Shown piece after piece: positions 7,697 through 17,588 of a stretch of DNA of 64,000 nucleotides. The translations under genes were made by a program, and so were the position numbers. The notes under the pieces are model-generated. The model had not been told where the DNA came from. It saw nothing but the letters and a program-made list of their open reading frames with translations, and ran no database searches. The first letter of the stretch is position 1. Each line of letters starts with the position of its first letter. Source of the DNA: Pontibacter akesuensis (GTDB lineage: Bacteria > Bacteroidota > Bacteroidia > Cytophagales > Hymenobacteraceae); the NCBI RefSeq assembly GCF_001611675.1, contig NZ_CP014766.1:496001-560000 (forward strand), given 5' to 3'.

Positions 7697-8071
7697 CAGT
7701 TTCTTCTCTTCTCATAGGTGTAGTTGCGCCAGCAATCAGTGGCATAAAGTTACAGATTTGGCAGTGCCCGTAAAAGACATGCAGTAAAATAAGTGTTTAA
7801 ACTACTGCTTTTCTTTTGCAACTCCCTTGTATATCATATAAATCAGAACCTTTAGTTCCGTGCCGCCAGAATAAATCTGCACCAGGGCTAGAACGGCTTT
7901 CTTAAGAATAGCACTTTGCGCAAACCAGTGGGGTTCTACCATACGTGCATGGCCTGGGCATAGAACTATTTCATATTTCGTTTCCGGCGCACTCTTTTAC
8001 ATCCTTTTGCCGATTTTACAGTATTACCAGTAGGCGCCCGGCGCAACATGTGTTACCAACAAACGAACGAT
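7697..8071. other. Intergenic region, no gene seen
   Basis: Divergent spacer between the response regulator (minus) and the small helical protein (plus). I see no consensus TAnnTTTG element, hairpin or repeat in it. Confidence 0.45.
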
Positions 8072-8368
8072 ATGGATAGATACCCTTTGAAACCCGAGCA
8101 TATGCGCGCACCTGAGCACCTGACAAAGGGCGAGGTGCAGAAGAGCCTGGATGAGTTGGATCATAAAATAAAGACGCTCAAGGGCAGGCTAAACGCCACC
8201 ACTGCCGATTCCAGCAACAACTACCAGCAGCACATAGAGGCGCTGGAAAAGAAACGGGCGCTCATTGCCCAGAAAATCGGCGATTCTCAAAACGAATCGC
8301 AGCACTGGAAAGACCTGCACGACAACATCGGCAACCTGCACAACGATGCAGACAATATGCTGAAATAG
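8072..8368 (+). CDS. Small helical/coiled-coil protein of unknown function
   Basis: A 98-residue charged protein starting MDRYPLKPEH (an upstream ATG at 8048 would add eight residues). The body is predicted to be two helices with heptad-like Leu/Ile spacing (VQKSLDELDHKIKTLKGRL and HIEALEKKRALIAQKI), joined by a Ser/Thr/Asn linker and ending in a His/Asp/Asn-rich tail. No signal peptide or Cys. It does not match a family I recognise. The tight downstream terminator supports it being a real expressed gene. Confidence 0.6.
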   Translation: MDRYPLKPEHMRAPEHLTKGEVQKSLDELDHKIKTLKGRLNATTADSSNNYQQHIEALEKKRALIAQKIGDSQNESQHWKDLHDNIGNLHNDADNMLK

Positions 8369-8406
8369 AAAACGCCCCTGCAGCGCAAATACTGCAGGGG
8401 CGTTTT
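8369..8406. terminator. Bidirectional terminator between the small protein gene and paaN
   Basis: Perfect 15-bp stem AAAACGCCCCTGCAG/CTGCAGGGGCGTTTT with an 8-nt loop, between convergent genes; A/T ends suit both directions. Confidence 0.85.
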
Positions 8407-8426
8407 GCTTGATTATAAAGTATAAA

Positions 8427-10100
8427 CTAGCCTTGCACCGGCTCACGGAAGCCAACCCAGGTAAAGCGCTTGATCACAAACTCAGGGTTGGTGAAAGAGG
8501 CATTGCCCGCCGGGTTTCCACCTGTTACGTGGAAGTCGGAGAAACTGGCGTTCTGGTTCACGTAAATGCCCCCCGTCAGGTTAAACGACACTGGCGTTCC
8601 CGCTAGGCTCATCTCATCCATTATCTTCTCCTTTATCTCCGAATCAGTAGTATAGGCGCCGCAGGAAATAGCACCATGGTTAGTGGCCATCTCTTTGGCA
8701 ATCTCAATGGATTGGTCCGTGCTTTTTGTCTTGATGATCAGCACTACCGGGCCGAATAGCTCACGGCTGTAGCTCTCCTTGTCGGTGGCATCCACCTCGT
8801 AGATAACAGGCGTGCAGGTGCGGGCGTTGGCAAACACCGGATTTTCAAAATCGCAGGAGCTGAGCACCTCGCGGCTGTTCGCCGATTTAGCACCTTTTAA
8901 ACGCTCCGTAGTTGCCGGGTTCTGGATGGCGCCAAGTATGTGCGGCGCTGCCTTCGGGTTGTTGACCAGCGCTGTTACGGCACCGGCAATTTTCTCCACC
9001 ACTTCCTCATACGGCACCTGCTCGCCACCCACTTTCACGCCTGTTTCAGGCACGAAGAAGTTCTGCGGCGCCGTGCACATCTGCCCGGAGTATAAAGTAA
9101 CAGAAAAGGCAAGATTCTGCGCTACCTTGTCCAGGTCATCCATAGAATCCAGGATGATGGAGTTAACGCCGGTTTTCTCGGTGAAGGTAACCTTGCCCGG
9201 AAGGCCCTCCACATAGTTGCCGAATTCGTTGCCACCTGTATAATCTATCAGCTTCACCTTCGGGTGCTCTGCCAGGTCCTTTGTGATCAGGCGGTCATCG
9301 GCATCCACCGCCAATTGGCAAATATTCGGGTTCAGGCCGTTTTCCTGCAGCACCTTCTGCACCTCAGCCACCACGATGGCAATTGGCAGCACGGCCTTCG
9401 GGTGTGGCTTGACGATAACCGGGTTGCCGGTTACAAGGCTGGCAAACATGCCCGGCACGGTGTTCCAGGTCGGGAAGGTAGAGCAGCCGATTACGAGCCC
9501 CACGCCTTTCGGCACAGCTCTCCAGCTTTTGTTCAGCTTCAGGTTATACTTGCCCATCGGCTTCTCCCACTCGGTGCTTTCCGGGAAGCGCGTCTGCTCC
9601 TCAAAGCCAGAGGCAATCGCTTCCAGCGCTCTGTCGGCAGCATGCGGTCCTGAGGCCTGAAACGACATCATGTAAGCTTGTCCCGTGGTGTGCATGGTGG
9701 CATAGGCGATTTCGAAGAAGCGCGTCTTCATCCGCTCCAGCGACTCCACCAGCAGGGAGGCACGGTCGGCCGGCGATACCTTTCGCCATTGGTGGTAGGC
9801 TTCGTCAGCACGGCTCACCAGCGTTTCGGGCGAGAAGAAAGGATACGTTACGCCCAACGGCTGCTGCTCATACGGCGACTCCTCCTGCCCTACCCAGCTT
9901 TCCGGGTTTTCCTGCAACAGCTCCTCAAACTTGCTGTTAAGGTGCGTTTTATATTTCTCGCGTCCCTCTTTGTCAGCATTCTCGCCATACACGTCAGGCT
10001 GTGGGTTTTCCGGGTATTGCGCGAAGAACGTACGCTCGTGCAATGCCTGCACCGCCTTATCGATTATCTCTTGATGCTTGTCCATCAAATTTAAGTTCAT
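8427..10100 (-). CDS. paaN: PaaN-type aldehyde dehydrogenase (phenylacetate catabolism)
   Basis: 557-residue NAD(P)-dependent aldehyde dehydrogenase of the PaaN subfamily, linked to phenylacetate degradation. The long N-terminal extension before the Rossmann region is typical of PaaN. Visible motifs are the nucleotide-binding segment VPKGVGLVIGCSTFPTWNTVP, IVKPHPKAV, VTFTEKTGVNSIIL and catalytic Cys342 in LYSGQMCTAPQNFF. The C-terminus VTGGNPAGNASFTNPEFVIKRF also fits. Start at ATG 10100 (MNLNLMDKHQ); an internal ATG at 10085 is possible. It stands alone here, but a PaaR-like regulator with its operator lies at the other end of the window. No PaaR-type operator is visible in its own upstream region. 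Confidence 0.88.
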   Translation of the reverse strand: MNLNLMDKHQEIIDKAVQALHERTFFAQYPENPQPDVYGENADKEGREKYKTHLNSKFEELLQENPESWVGQEESPYEQQPLGVTYPFFSPETLVSRADEAYHQWRKVSPADRASLLVESLERMKTRFFEIAYATMHTTGQAYMMSFQASGPHAADRALEAIASGFEEQTRFPESTEWEKPMGKYNLKLNKSWRAVPKGVGLVIGCSTFPTWNTVPGMFASLVTGNPVIVKPHPKAVLPIAIVVAEVQKVLQENGLNPNICQLAVDADDRLITKDLAEHPKVKLIDYTGGNEFGNYVEGLPGKVTFTEKTGVNSIILDSMDDLDKVAQNLAFSVTLYSGQMCTAPQNFFVPETGVKVGGEQVPYEEVVEKIAGAVTALVNNPKAAPHILGAIQNPATTERLKGAKSANSREVLSSCDFENPVFANARTCTPVIYEVDATDKESYSRELFGPVVLIIKTKSTDQSIEIAKEMATNHGAISCGAYTTDSEIKEKIMDEMSLAGTPVSFNLTGGIYVNQNASFSDFHVTGGNPAGNASFTNPEFVIKRFTWVGFREPVQG

Positions 10101-10429
10101 AGTTAGTTTTTTATGGATTTAAACACTTGATTTCAATTGCTTGCTTTAGGAAAGTTACGCAAAAATCATGAAACAGGAGAATGTAGGCTAAATTCCTGGT
10201 GCACCGCTAATCTTGCTATTGTATCCCATTCCTGAATAAAAACCATCACATAGCCCACGCCTTTGCTTAGTGCTGTATCCTAAGTACGGGGATGATTGGA
10301 TACTTCATTGAGATTAGCGGTATATGTTTCCTGTTTAAGACGGGAGCAGCGGGAAATAAATTCTATTTTTACTATATTTTAAATTAGTTTTATACATGCA
10401 AGCCGCTATTACTTTTTAGTCTAAAGTTG
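10101..10429. other. Divergent intergenic region paaN / subtilase 1
   Basis: Must carry both promoters. No exact TAnnTTTG found; TATGTTTC near 10324 is one mismatch away. No palindromic AACG..CGTT operator and no convincing hairpin. Confidence 0.45.
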
Positions 10430-13400
10430 ATGTTCCTACTACCCCTCCTGCTCAAGCGAAGCGTATACTTTGCTGCCTTTTTCCTGCTGCTGACACCCAT
10501 GCTACAGGCACAGGAATTCGGCAACAAGACGGTGCCCCACAAGGTGGTGTACAAGCTGAAGCAGGCGCAGCTACAGAGCGCACTACCAGCCAATGCACTT
10601 TCTATGACCCAGGCGCACCAACTGATAGGGGCAGAAAAGGTGCGGCAGAAGTTCCCGCACGCTACTGGAGTCCGGGTGCCGGAAAACGCCCGCTTGAAAA
10701 AACCAACCGTGGACTTAACGTTGATTTACGAACTTAGCTATAACGCTGCCTTTAGCTTTGAAGAAGTACAGACGGCGCTGCTGCGTACAGGGCAGGTGGA
10801 CTATGTAGAACCGCTTTACATCCGGGAGCCGCTCCACCAGCCCAACGACCCAGCCTCCGACTCCACCAAAACGACACAGTTTTACCTGAAGCAGGTGCAG
10901 GCCTATGGCGGCTGGACCGTCGAAAAGGGAGATACAACTATGGTAATCGGCGTATTGGATACGGGTTTCCGGCTAACGCACCGGGACCTGCAAGCCAAGG
11001 TGAAGCATACTTATTCAGATCCAATAGATGGAATTGACAATGACGGCGACGGCTTTATTGACAACTTTACGGGTTGGGATTTCGGCGATGACGACAACAA
11101 CGTGAGCTTTGCGGACAAGGCAAACGGATCGGCAGAACATGGTACGGCAGTAGCGGGCGTCGCCGCTGCCGCTACCAACAATGGCTCAGGTATGGCGGGC
11201 ATGGGTTACAACGCCCTGTACATGCCGCTCAAAGTGTTTTCATCTAACCCGGGCGGATCTTTTGGCGGCTACGAGGCTATTGTGTATGCCGCCGACAAGG
11301 GGTGCAAGGTCATCAACATCTCTTGGGGCGGAACCGGTTCCTCTAAATATGAGCAAGACATTATCAACTATGCCGTGCTGGAAAAGGACGCGTTGGTGGT
11401 TGCAGCGGCTGGTAACACAAACGCCCATGTCTACATCTACCCCGCTGCTTACGATAACGTGCTGTCGGTGGGCGGCGCCAGCAGCACAGACCTGAAGTAC
11501 AGGACGCACACCTACAACTACAACATCGATTTGATTTCGCCAAGTGCAGGCATCTACACCACAGGCATCAACTCCGACTCTGCGTACTTCGTCGTTGGCG
11601 GCACCTCCTTTGCTGCCCCAACTGTGGCTGGTGGCGCCGCACTGGTGCGCACGCACTTCCCTGAGTTGAACGCCCGGCAGGTGGCCGAGCGGCTGCGCGC
11701 CTCCACCGACAATATTTACACGCTGCCTGGCAACAAACCCTATTTCGAGATGCTCGGCACCGGGCGATTCAACCTGAAGAAGGCGCTGAAACTGCTGAAC
11801 CTGAAATCAGTGCGCTGCCTGACTTTTGCTCCACGGCCAAAACAACGCATGGCAGCAGGCCAGAGCATAGTGATAGATGCGGACTTCGTCAATTTCCTGG
11901 CTCCGACCAGTGCCCTGCAAATTACGCTTACCTCCCTCTCCCCCTACGTCAGCATTGAGCAAGGCAGCTTAGCGCCCGGTCAGTTGGGAACCATGGCGGG
12001 TGCCGCGACAGGCGAGCGGCCCTTTGTCATCCACATTTCGGAGGATGCACCGATGAACCACACCGTGTACTTAAGGCTTGGCTATGCGGACGACGGCTAT
12101 GCTGATTTTCAGCATTTCGAGTTACTCGTTAACCAAGGCTTCGCCACACTTACCGCTAACAACCTGCACCTGTCGCTAAACAGCGAGGGGAACCTGGGCT
12201 ATGACCGCAACAGGAAGCTGGGCATAGGCGCAAAGTATAGAGGGCGCATGCCTGTTCTGTTTGAAAGCAGCCTGATGCTTGCCACCGAGGGCGGCTTGGT
12301 GGCTGACAACCTGCAAGATTCAAAAAAGAAGTATGACCAGGACTTTGTTCCGTTACAGCTGGCGCGGCTACATGAAAACACGCCTCTCGCCGAACAGGAA
12401 GTGCGCAGCCTGATGCAAACCAATTTAACAGGCTTTCCGAAGCTGGAGGTAAAAACGGTGGGGTATGCGTGGAGCAGCGCTCCGGATCAGGACTATGTGA
12501 TTGTGGAATACCAGATCACAAACAAGTCAACCGACACAATACAGGAACTACACGCGGGGCTTTATGCCGATTGGAATATTTACAACTACTTCAAGAACGC
12601 CGTTGTCTGGAACGACTCCCTTCAAATGAGCTATGCCTTCAGCACGATAGCGTCATATCCCTATGCAGCTATTAAAATTCTAACGCCTGAGCAGCAGATT
12701 TTCCACGCCACGGCCGATGACACAGCCGAAAATGACTCGACGGTACTGAAGGATGGCAGCTACACGAACGCCGAGAAGTATAAACTGATCGCTAACGGAA
12801 AGCGCCGTTTAAGCGCCGGCGGGACTACCGGTGCCGATGTGGCGCATGTGTTCGGCGGCACCACCTTGAATGTGGCCCCAGACCAAACGAAAACCATTGC
12901 CTTTGCCATACTTGCCGGTGAGGACCTGAAGGCGTTAAAACTACACGCAGAGGCAGCACAGCAAAAATACAGAAGCATTAAATCCGGCGCCGCGCCAGCC
13001 GCCGCCACCTTCAACATTTGTGCTGCTGATACCGTGGAGATAGTCCCGGCAGGAGGGCGTAACTTTCACTTCTACGCCGATGCCGCTGGCAAGAACCTGC
13101 TCGCCACAGGATTCCGTTATACCGTAGCCGCTTCCGCTCAAAGCTCCACCATTTATGTAGCAAACGCAGATTCAGTTCTTACAAGTATAGCCGTACCGGT
13201 GGAGGTACAGGTTGAACCGGCTCCCAAAGCATCCTTTGCTGCACCCTATGCCCAAACTAACACAGCCCTGCAGCTAACAGACAAAAGCGCCTATGCCACC
13301 GCCTGGGAGTGGGACTTCGGAGACGGCGGCACCTCAACGGACCAGCACCCCATACATACGTTCCGAAAGCCCGGCAGCTACAACGTGAAGCTGACGGTAA

Positions 13401-13708
13401 CCGACAAGCTCAACTGCCAGCGCCATACCTTAACCCAGACGCTCCAGGTTTTTGCTACGGCACCGAACCTGTACCCCAACCCGGTAAAGGACTACCTGGC
13501 GCTCGCACTGACAGAACCGCTTACGCCAGCCACAACTCCGGTTCTTACCCTGCGGGATGTTACGGGCAAAGTGGTAGCCGCCCCATTTTCTTCCGCCGAC
13601 GAGTTCCATGTCTATTACGACCTAAGGGCGCTGTCGCCCGGTGTATACCATGTACACGTTACGTACTTGGGCACATCCTACACCAGGCGGGTGCTTGTGC
13701 GGCGCTAG
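10430..13708 (+). CDS. Secreted S8 subtilisin-like peptidase with PKD and T9SS type A sorting domain (copy 1)
   Basis: 1092-residue exported protease. Signal peptide of about 27 residues (hydrophobic stretch ending MLQAQ). A propeptide-like region follows to about residue 150. The S8 catalytic domain has Asp177 (GVLDTGFRLTH), His237 (AEHGTAVAGV), oxyanion Asn329 (AAGNTN) and Ser393 (GGTSFAAPTVAGG). After about 500 residues of beta-rich sequence comes a PKD domain (WEWDFGDGG, HTFRKPGSYNVKLTVTD). The C-terminal sorting domain starts LYPNPVKDYLAL and ends in GVYHVHVTYLG...RRVLVRR, the T9SS type A pattern. The start is ATG 10430, directly after a TTG. It is followed by a close paralogue. Confidence 0.9.
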   Translation: MFLLPLLLKRSVYFAAFFLLLTPMLQAQEFGNKTVPHKVVYKLKQAQLQSALPANALSMTQAHQLIGAEKVRQKFPHATGVRVPENARLKKPTVDLTLIYELSYNAAFSFEEVQTALLRTGQVDYVEPLYIREPLHQPNDPASDSTKTTQFYLKQVQAYGGWTVEKGDTTMVIGVLDTGFRLTHRDLQAKVKHTYSDPIDGIDNDGDGFIDNFTGWDFGDDDNNVSFADKANGSAEHGTAVAGVAAAATNNGSGMAGMGYNALYMPLKVFSSNPGGSFGGYEAIVYAADKGCKVINISWGGTGSSKYEQDIINYAVLEKDALVVAAAGNTNAHVYIYPAAYDNVLSVGGASSTDLKYRTHTYNYNIDLISPSAGIYTTGINSDSAYFVVGGTSFAAPTVAGGAALVRTHFPELNARQVAERLRASTDNIYTLPGNKPYFEMLGTGRFNLKKALKLLNLKSVRCLTFAPRPKQRMAAGQSIVIDADFVNFLAPTSALQITLTSLSPYVSIEQGSLAPGQLGTMAGAATGERPFVIHISEDAPMNHTVYLRLGYADDGYADFQHFELLVNQGFATLTANNLHLSLNSEGNLGYDRNRKLGIGAKYRGRMPVLFESSLMLATEGGLVADNLQDSKKKYDQDFVPLQLARLHENTPLAEQEVRSLMQTNLTGFPKLEVKTVGYAWSSAPDQDYVIVEYQITNKSTDTIQELHAGLYADWNIYNYFKNAVVWNDSLQMSYAFSTIASYPYAAIKILTPEQQIFHATADDTAENDSTVLKDGSYTNAEKYKLIANGKRRLSAGGTTGADVAHVFGGTTLNVAPDQTKTIAFAILAGEDLKALKLHAEAAQQKYRSIKSGAAPAAATFNICAADTVEIVPAGGRNFHFYADAAGKNLLATGFRYTVAASAQSSTIYVANADSVLTSIAVPVEVQVEPAPKASFAAPYAQTNTALQLTDKSAYATAWEWDFGDGGTSTDQHPIHTFRKPGSYNVKLTVTDKLNCQRHTLTQTLQVFATAPNLYPNPVKDYLALALTEPLTPATTPVLTLRDVTGKVVAAPFSSADEFHVYYDLRALSPGVYHVHVTYLGTSYTRRVLVRR

Positions 13709-13730
13709 CTCTCAAAGCACAAATTTTATA

Positions 13731-13782
13731 GTGGCACAGCAGAAAAGGTTTATCAGATGATAAGACCTTTATGCTGTGCCAC
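13731..13782 (+). terminator. Hairpin after subtilase 1
   Basis: GTGGCACAGC pairs perfectly with GCTGTGCCAC, and an inner AAAGGT...ACCTTT helix extends the stem. There is no T-tract after it, so it may be a processing or stabilising hairpin rather than a classical terminator. Confidence 0.55.
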
Positions 13783-14147
13783 TGCGATATTCCTATAGTT
13801 GCTTTCTAAACTTCAGGGTGCTTTAACAGACAGCAAACCAAATTACCTTAACGCGTCTTGCTTTCCCTCTCCTTCTAGGTTCAGCTCAATGCGGACAAGA
13901 AACCCAAGGATGGCTAAGCTACTCAAGCCGATGCCCTTACGTGCATTTTACACCTATAGTTAATATTTAATATTTTATTGTAAAAAAGAAACATTATTTA
14001 TAAAACACCAGTTGAAGCTAAAGTAGAAAAAGAGCCCGGAGGCGCTCCCCATACTTGTTTGGGTAACACACGCGCCTGTCCCTTCTTTTTTTCACCTTAA
14101 CCTAAAGTATTGAACCTATAGTCTAACTTCTAAGCTACATCCAGCAG
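13783..14147. other. Intergenic region between the two subtilase genes
   Basis: No gene seen. The second half is AT-rich (13960-14030). No exact TAnnTTTG element found upstream of subtilase 2, and no remnant of a third protease copy is visible. Confidence 0.45.
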
Positions 14148-17100
14148 ATGCCTACCCTATCTCCGCTGCAAAGGTGCAGCCTATGCCTCCTGCTTATGTG
14201 CCTGTTGCACATACCCTTATTATATGCACAGCGGCCCGAAGCAGACTTCGGTACAAAAACAATTCCTAATAAGGTAGTGTACAGGCTAAAACCGCAGCAG
14301 CCACGGCTCATGCGCAGCGGCCAGGAAAACGGCATGCGGCAGGCACTGCAGCGGATAGGAGCTGAGCAGGTTCAGCCAAAATTTCCGGCCATAGCCGCTA
14401 AACAAGCCATTGCCACCGCCCGACAGGCAGCCCCCTCCGCCGATCTTTCCTTGATATATGAACTAAAGTATGGCACAGCCCATACCTTCGAAGAAGTGAA
14501 AACAGCCCTGATGGCTACAGGACAGGTGGCATACGTGGAGCCGCTCTATATCCGGGAACCGTTCCACCAGCCCAACGATCCGGCCTCCGACTCCACCAAA
14601 ACGACACAGTATTACCTGAAGCAGGTGCAGGCCTATGGCGGCTGGGCCGCAGAGAAGGGAGACACAACCATGGTGATCGGTATACTGGATACCGGTGTGC
14701 GGCTCACGCACCAGGACCTGCAATCCAAAGTGAAGTATAACTATGCCGACCCGGTGGATGGGATTGACAACGACGGCAACGGCCTGATTGATGATTTTGC
14801 AGGTTGGGATTTTGCCGACAAAGACAACAACGTTGCCGATGATTCTCCCTGGACCGGCCACGGCACAGCTGTAGCCGGCGTGGCTGCCGCAGCCACTAAC
14901 AACGGCACGGGCATGGCGGGCATGGGCTACAATGCCAGGTTTATGCCGCTCAAGATATTTTCCTCTCACCCAAATGGCCCTTTTGGCGGCTACGAAGCCA
15001 TTGTGTATGCGGCTGACAATGGCTGCAAAGTCATAAACCTCTCCTGGGGCGGCACAAGTTACTCGCAGTTTGAGCAGGACGTGATCAATTACGCGGTACT
15101 GGAGAAAGACGTGCTCATTATCGCCTCGGCCGGTAACACCAATGCCGATCTTGACTTCTATCCTGCCTCCTATGAAAATGTTGTGTCGGTGGGCGGCGCA
15201 AACAACAAGGATGTTAAGTACAAGGACCACACTTACAGTTATAAAATTGACCTCATCTCCCCCAGCATAAACATCTACGCCCCATCTGCTGCCGGCGACA
15301 CCAAGTATGGCAATGTGGGCGGCACCTCCTTTTCGGCCCCTACAGTGGCAGGTGGCGCGGCCCTGGTACGCCATCATTTCCCTGACCTGAACGCCCGGCA
15401 GGTAGCTGAGCGGCTGCGCTCCAGCACCGACAATATCTATACATTAGAAGGAAACAAGCCTTACCTGGAGATGTTGGGAACAGGACGCTTCAACCTGAAA
15501 AAGGCACTGACAACACCAGACCTGAAGTCGATAAGGTGTACAAAACTTGCCCCAGTTGCCAAGCAGAACCTGGCGGCCGGTAAAACGATTCGCTTTGCTG
15601 CGGAATTTATAAATTTACTCGCCCCAACCACAGCGCTGGAAGTAACACTCACCTCGCTGTCTCCTTACGTCACGGTGAAGCAGAGCGACGTAAACCTCGG
15701 AAGTATAGGCACAATGGTCAGTGCTTCGACCGAGGGGAAGCCTTTTGTGTTGAAGATTGAGGACAACGCGCCGATATTCCATAAGGTTTACCTGCGCCTG
15801 GGCTTTAAAGACGGAGACTATGAGAGCTTTCAGCACTTTGAACTGGTTATCAATCCTGATTTTGCCACGCTTAATGCCAACAATTTGCGCCTGACTCTGA
15901 ACAGCCTTGGTAACATTGGCTATAATGGCCTTAAGATGCAGCAGGGTGTGGGGGTAACGTACGGAGAGGGTGCCTCGATGCTGTTTGAGGGTGGCTTGAT
16001 GGTGGCAACGGAAGCCGGTGTGGTGGCAGATAACCTGCACAACGCGGATTGGCAGAACGATAATAATTTCACGCCGCTGCACCTCACGAGCCAGCATTTT
16101 GAAACACCTCAGGCCGACCAGGAAATCCGTAGCCTGATGGAAACGAAAGTGACAGGACACCCGCTGGTAGAGGTGAAAACAGTCGGGTTTGCCTGGGCAG
16201 ATGCAGCCAACCAGGACTATGTGATCATTGAGTACCAGATCACCAACCGCTCCTCCGACACTATACAGCAACTGCACACCGGCCTCTTCGCGGATTGGGA
16301 TATTGGCAGGTACACCAGAAACATTGCCGCTTGGGACAGCCAGCTGCAACTGGGCTACGTCTATAACCCGGAGGTACAACTCCCCTACGCCGGCATAAAA
16401 TTATTAACTCCGGAACAGCAGGTTATCTACCACGCCATCGATAACATTGGCGGAAACGATTCTACAGTGTCGGTGGATGATGGTTTTACGAACGAGGAGA
16501 AGTACAAAATCATCTCCAACGGCACCAGCCGTCTGCGGGCCGGTGGTAAAACGGGTAACAACGTATCGCATGTGGTGGGCGGAACAAGTATAAACCTTGC
16601 GCCGGGCCAGGTGAAGACCATCGCCTTTGCCGTGCTGGCCGGCCACAACCTGGAGGCGCTGCAGCAGCACGCACAGGCCGCACAGCAGAAATACATCAGC
16701 ATCAGGACCGGCCCGCTGCCGGTAGCCACGGCTTTTGAGGCATGTCTATCAGGCCCCGCAGTGGTGGCCCCTGAAGGAGGCAGCAACTTTAACTTTTATG
16801 CCGACGCTGACGCGAAAAACTTTCTCGGAACCGGAAAGTATTTCACCATACCTTCCACCGCCCAAAATACAACCATCTACGCGGCCAACGCAGACTCCAT
16901 GTTTTCAAGTATGGCCGTGCCGATGGAAATCCAGGTGATACCAGCTCCCAAAGCGGATTTTAGTTTTCTGACAGAGTATCCGCAGGTAAACGCTGTTGTG
17001 CAGCTGAAAGACCGAAGCCAGGATGCTACCGCCTGGGAATGGGATTTTGGCGACGGTACCACGTCCACGGCCCAGCACCCACAGCATGCATTCCAAAAGC

Positions 17101-17441
17101 CTGGTAGCTATAATGTGAAGCTGACGGTAACAGATAAGCTCAACTGCCAGCGCCACACCATCAGCCAGACAATTGCGGTTTTCGATACTGCTCCGAAGCT
17201 CTACCCTAACCCGGTACGTGACTACCTGGCTATCACCCTCACCCGCCCGCTCACCGCTGATGCCAGTACGGCGCCAATGCTACAGCTCACCGATGTGACT
17301 GGCAAGGCAGTCTCCGTGACGTTCTTATCCGCCGACAACACCAATTTCAAATATGACCTGAGTACTTTGGCACCCGGCGTGTACTTTGCCCGTATTACGT
17401 ACCTGGGTAAAACATTTGTGGAACGGGTGCTTGTGCAGTAG
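14148..17441 (+). CDS. Secreted S8 subtilisin-like peptidase with PKD and T9SS type A sorting domain (copy 2)
   Basis: 1097 residues, same architecture as the preceding gene: signal peptide (hydrophobic segment ending LLYAQ), prodomain, S8 catalytic domain with Asp181, His238, Asn330 and Ser394 (GGTSFSAPTVAGG), a long beta-rich middle, PKD domain (WEWDFGDGTTST) and a C-terminal sorting domain starting LYPNPVRDYLAI. The two copies align end to end without large gaps, so this is a tandem duplication that has diverged mainly in the prodomain and middle region. A short block near the prodomain/catalytic boundary is almost identical at DNA level. The catalytic residues are intact in both. Confidence 0.9.
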   Translation: MPTLSPLQRCSLCLLLMCLLHIPLLYAQRPEADFGTKTIPNKVVYRLKPQQPRLMRSGQENGMRQALQRIGAEQVQPKFPAIAAKQAIATARQAAPSADLSLIYELKYGTAHTFEEVKTALMATGQVAYVEPLYIREPFHQPNDPASDSTKTTQYYLKQVQAYGGWAAEKGDTTMVIGILDTGVRLTHQDLQSKVKYNYADPVDGIDNDGNGLIDDFAGWDFADKDNNVADDSPWTGHGTAVAGVAAAATNNGTGMAGMGYNARFMPLKIFSSHPNGPFGGYEAIVYAADNGCKVINLSWGGTSYSQFEQDVINYAVLEKDVLIIASAGNTNADLDFYPASYENVVSVGGANNKDVKYKDHTYSYKIDLISPSINIYAPSAAGDTKYGNVGGTSFSAPTVAGGAALVRHHFPDLNARQVAERLRSSTDNIYTLEGNKPYLEMLGTGRFNLKKALTTPDLKSIRCTKLAPVAKQNLAAGKTIRFAAEFINLLAPTTALEVTLTSLSPYVTVKQSDVNLGSIGTMVSASTEGKPFVLKIEDNAPIFHKVYLRLGFKDGDYESFQHFELVINPDFATLNANNLRLTLNSLGNIGYNGLKMQQGVGVTYGEGASMLFEGGLMVATEAGVVADNLHNADWQNDNNFTPLHLTSQHFETPQADQEIRSLMETKVTGHPLVEVKTVGFAWADAANQDYVIIEYQITNRSSDTIQQLHTGLFADWDIGRYTRNIAAWDSQLQLGYVYNPEVQLPYAGIKLLTPEQQVIYHAIDNIGGNDSTVSVDDGFTNEEKYKIISNGTSRLRAGGKTGNNVSHVVGGTSINLAPGQVKTIAFAVLAGHNLEALQQHAQAAQQKYISIRTGPLPVATAFEACLSGPAVVAPEGGSNFNFYADADAKNFLGTGKYFTIPSTAQNTTIYAANADSMFSSMAVPMEIQVIPAPKADFSFLTEYPQVNAVVQLKDRSQDATAWEWDFGDGTTSTAQHPQHAFQKPGSYNVKLTVTDKLNCQRHTISQTIAVFDTAPKLYPNPVRDYLAITLTRPLTADASTAPMLQLTDVTGKAVSVTFLSADNTNFKYDLSTLAPGVYFARITYLGKTFVERVLVQ

Positions 17442-17526
17442 TGGTGAAACAGATTTGTAGCCTTGCTCTTATAAGGAGCGCTAAGAGGTTCCTCCGAACG
17501 TGTTTTTGCGGGGATATCACAAGTAT

Positions 17527-17568
17527 AAAACAGAAAGGCCTCACCGTTTGGTGAGGCCTTTCTGTTTT
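17527..17568. terminator. Bidirectional terminator subtilase 2 / acn
   Basis: Perfect 19-bp stem AAAACAGAAAGGCCTCACC paired with its complement around GTTT, flanked by A and T tracts, between convergent genes. Confidence 0.88.
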
Positions 17569-17588
17569 ATTTCCTGGAGCGCTGGTGC

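Noticed and set aside
10427-10429. TTG as start of subtilase 1
   Set aside because: An ATG follows immediately and gives the same signal peptide.
14463-15377. Long minus-strand frame of 304 codons inside subtilase 2
   Set aside because: Antisense shadow of a clear protease domain; His/Val-rich composition and no recognisable domain.
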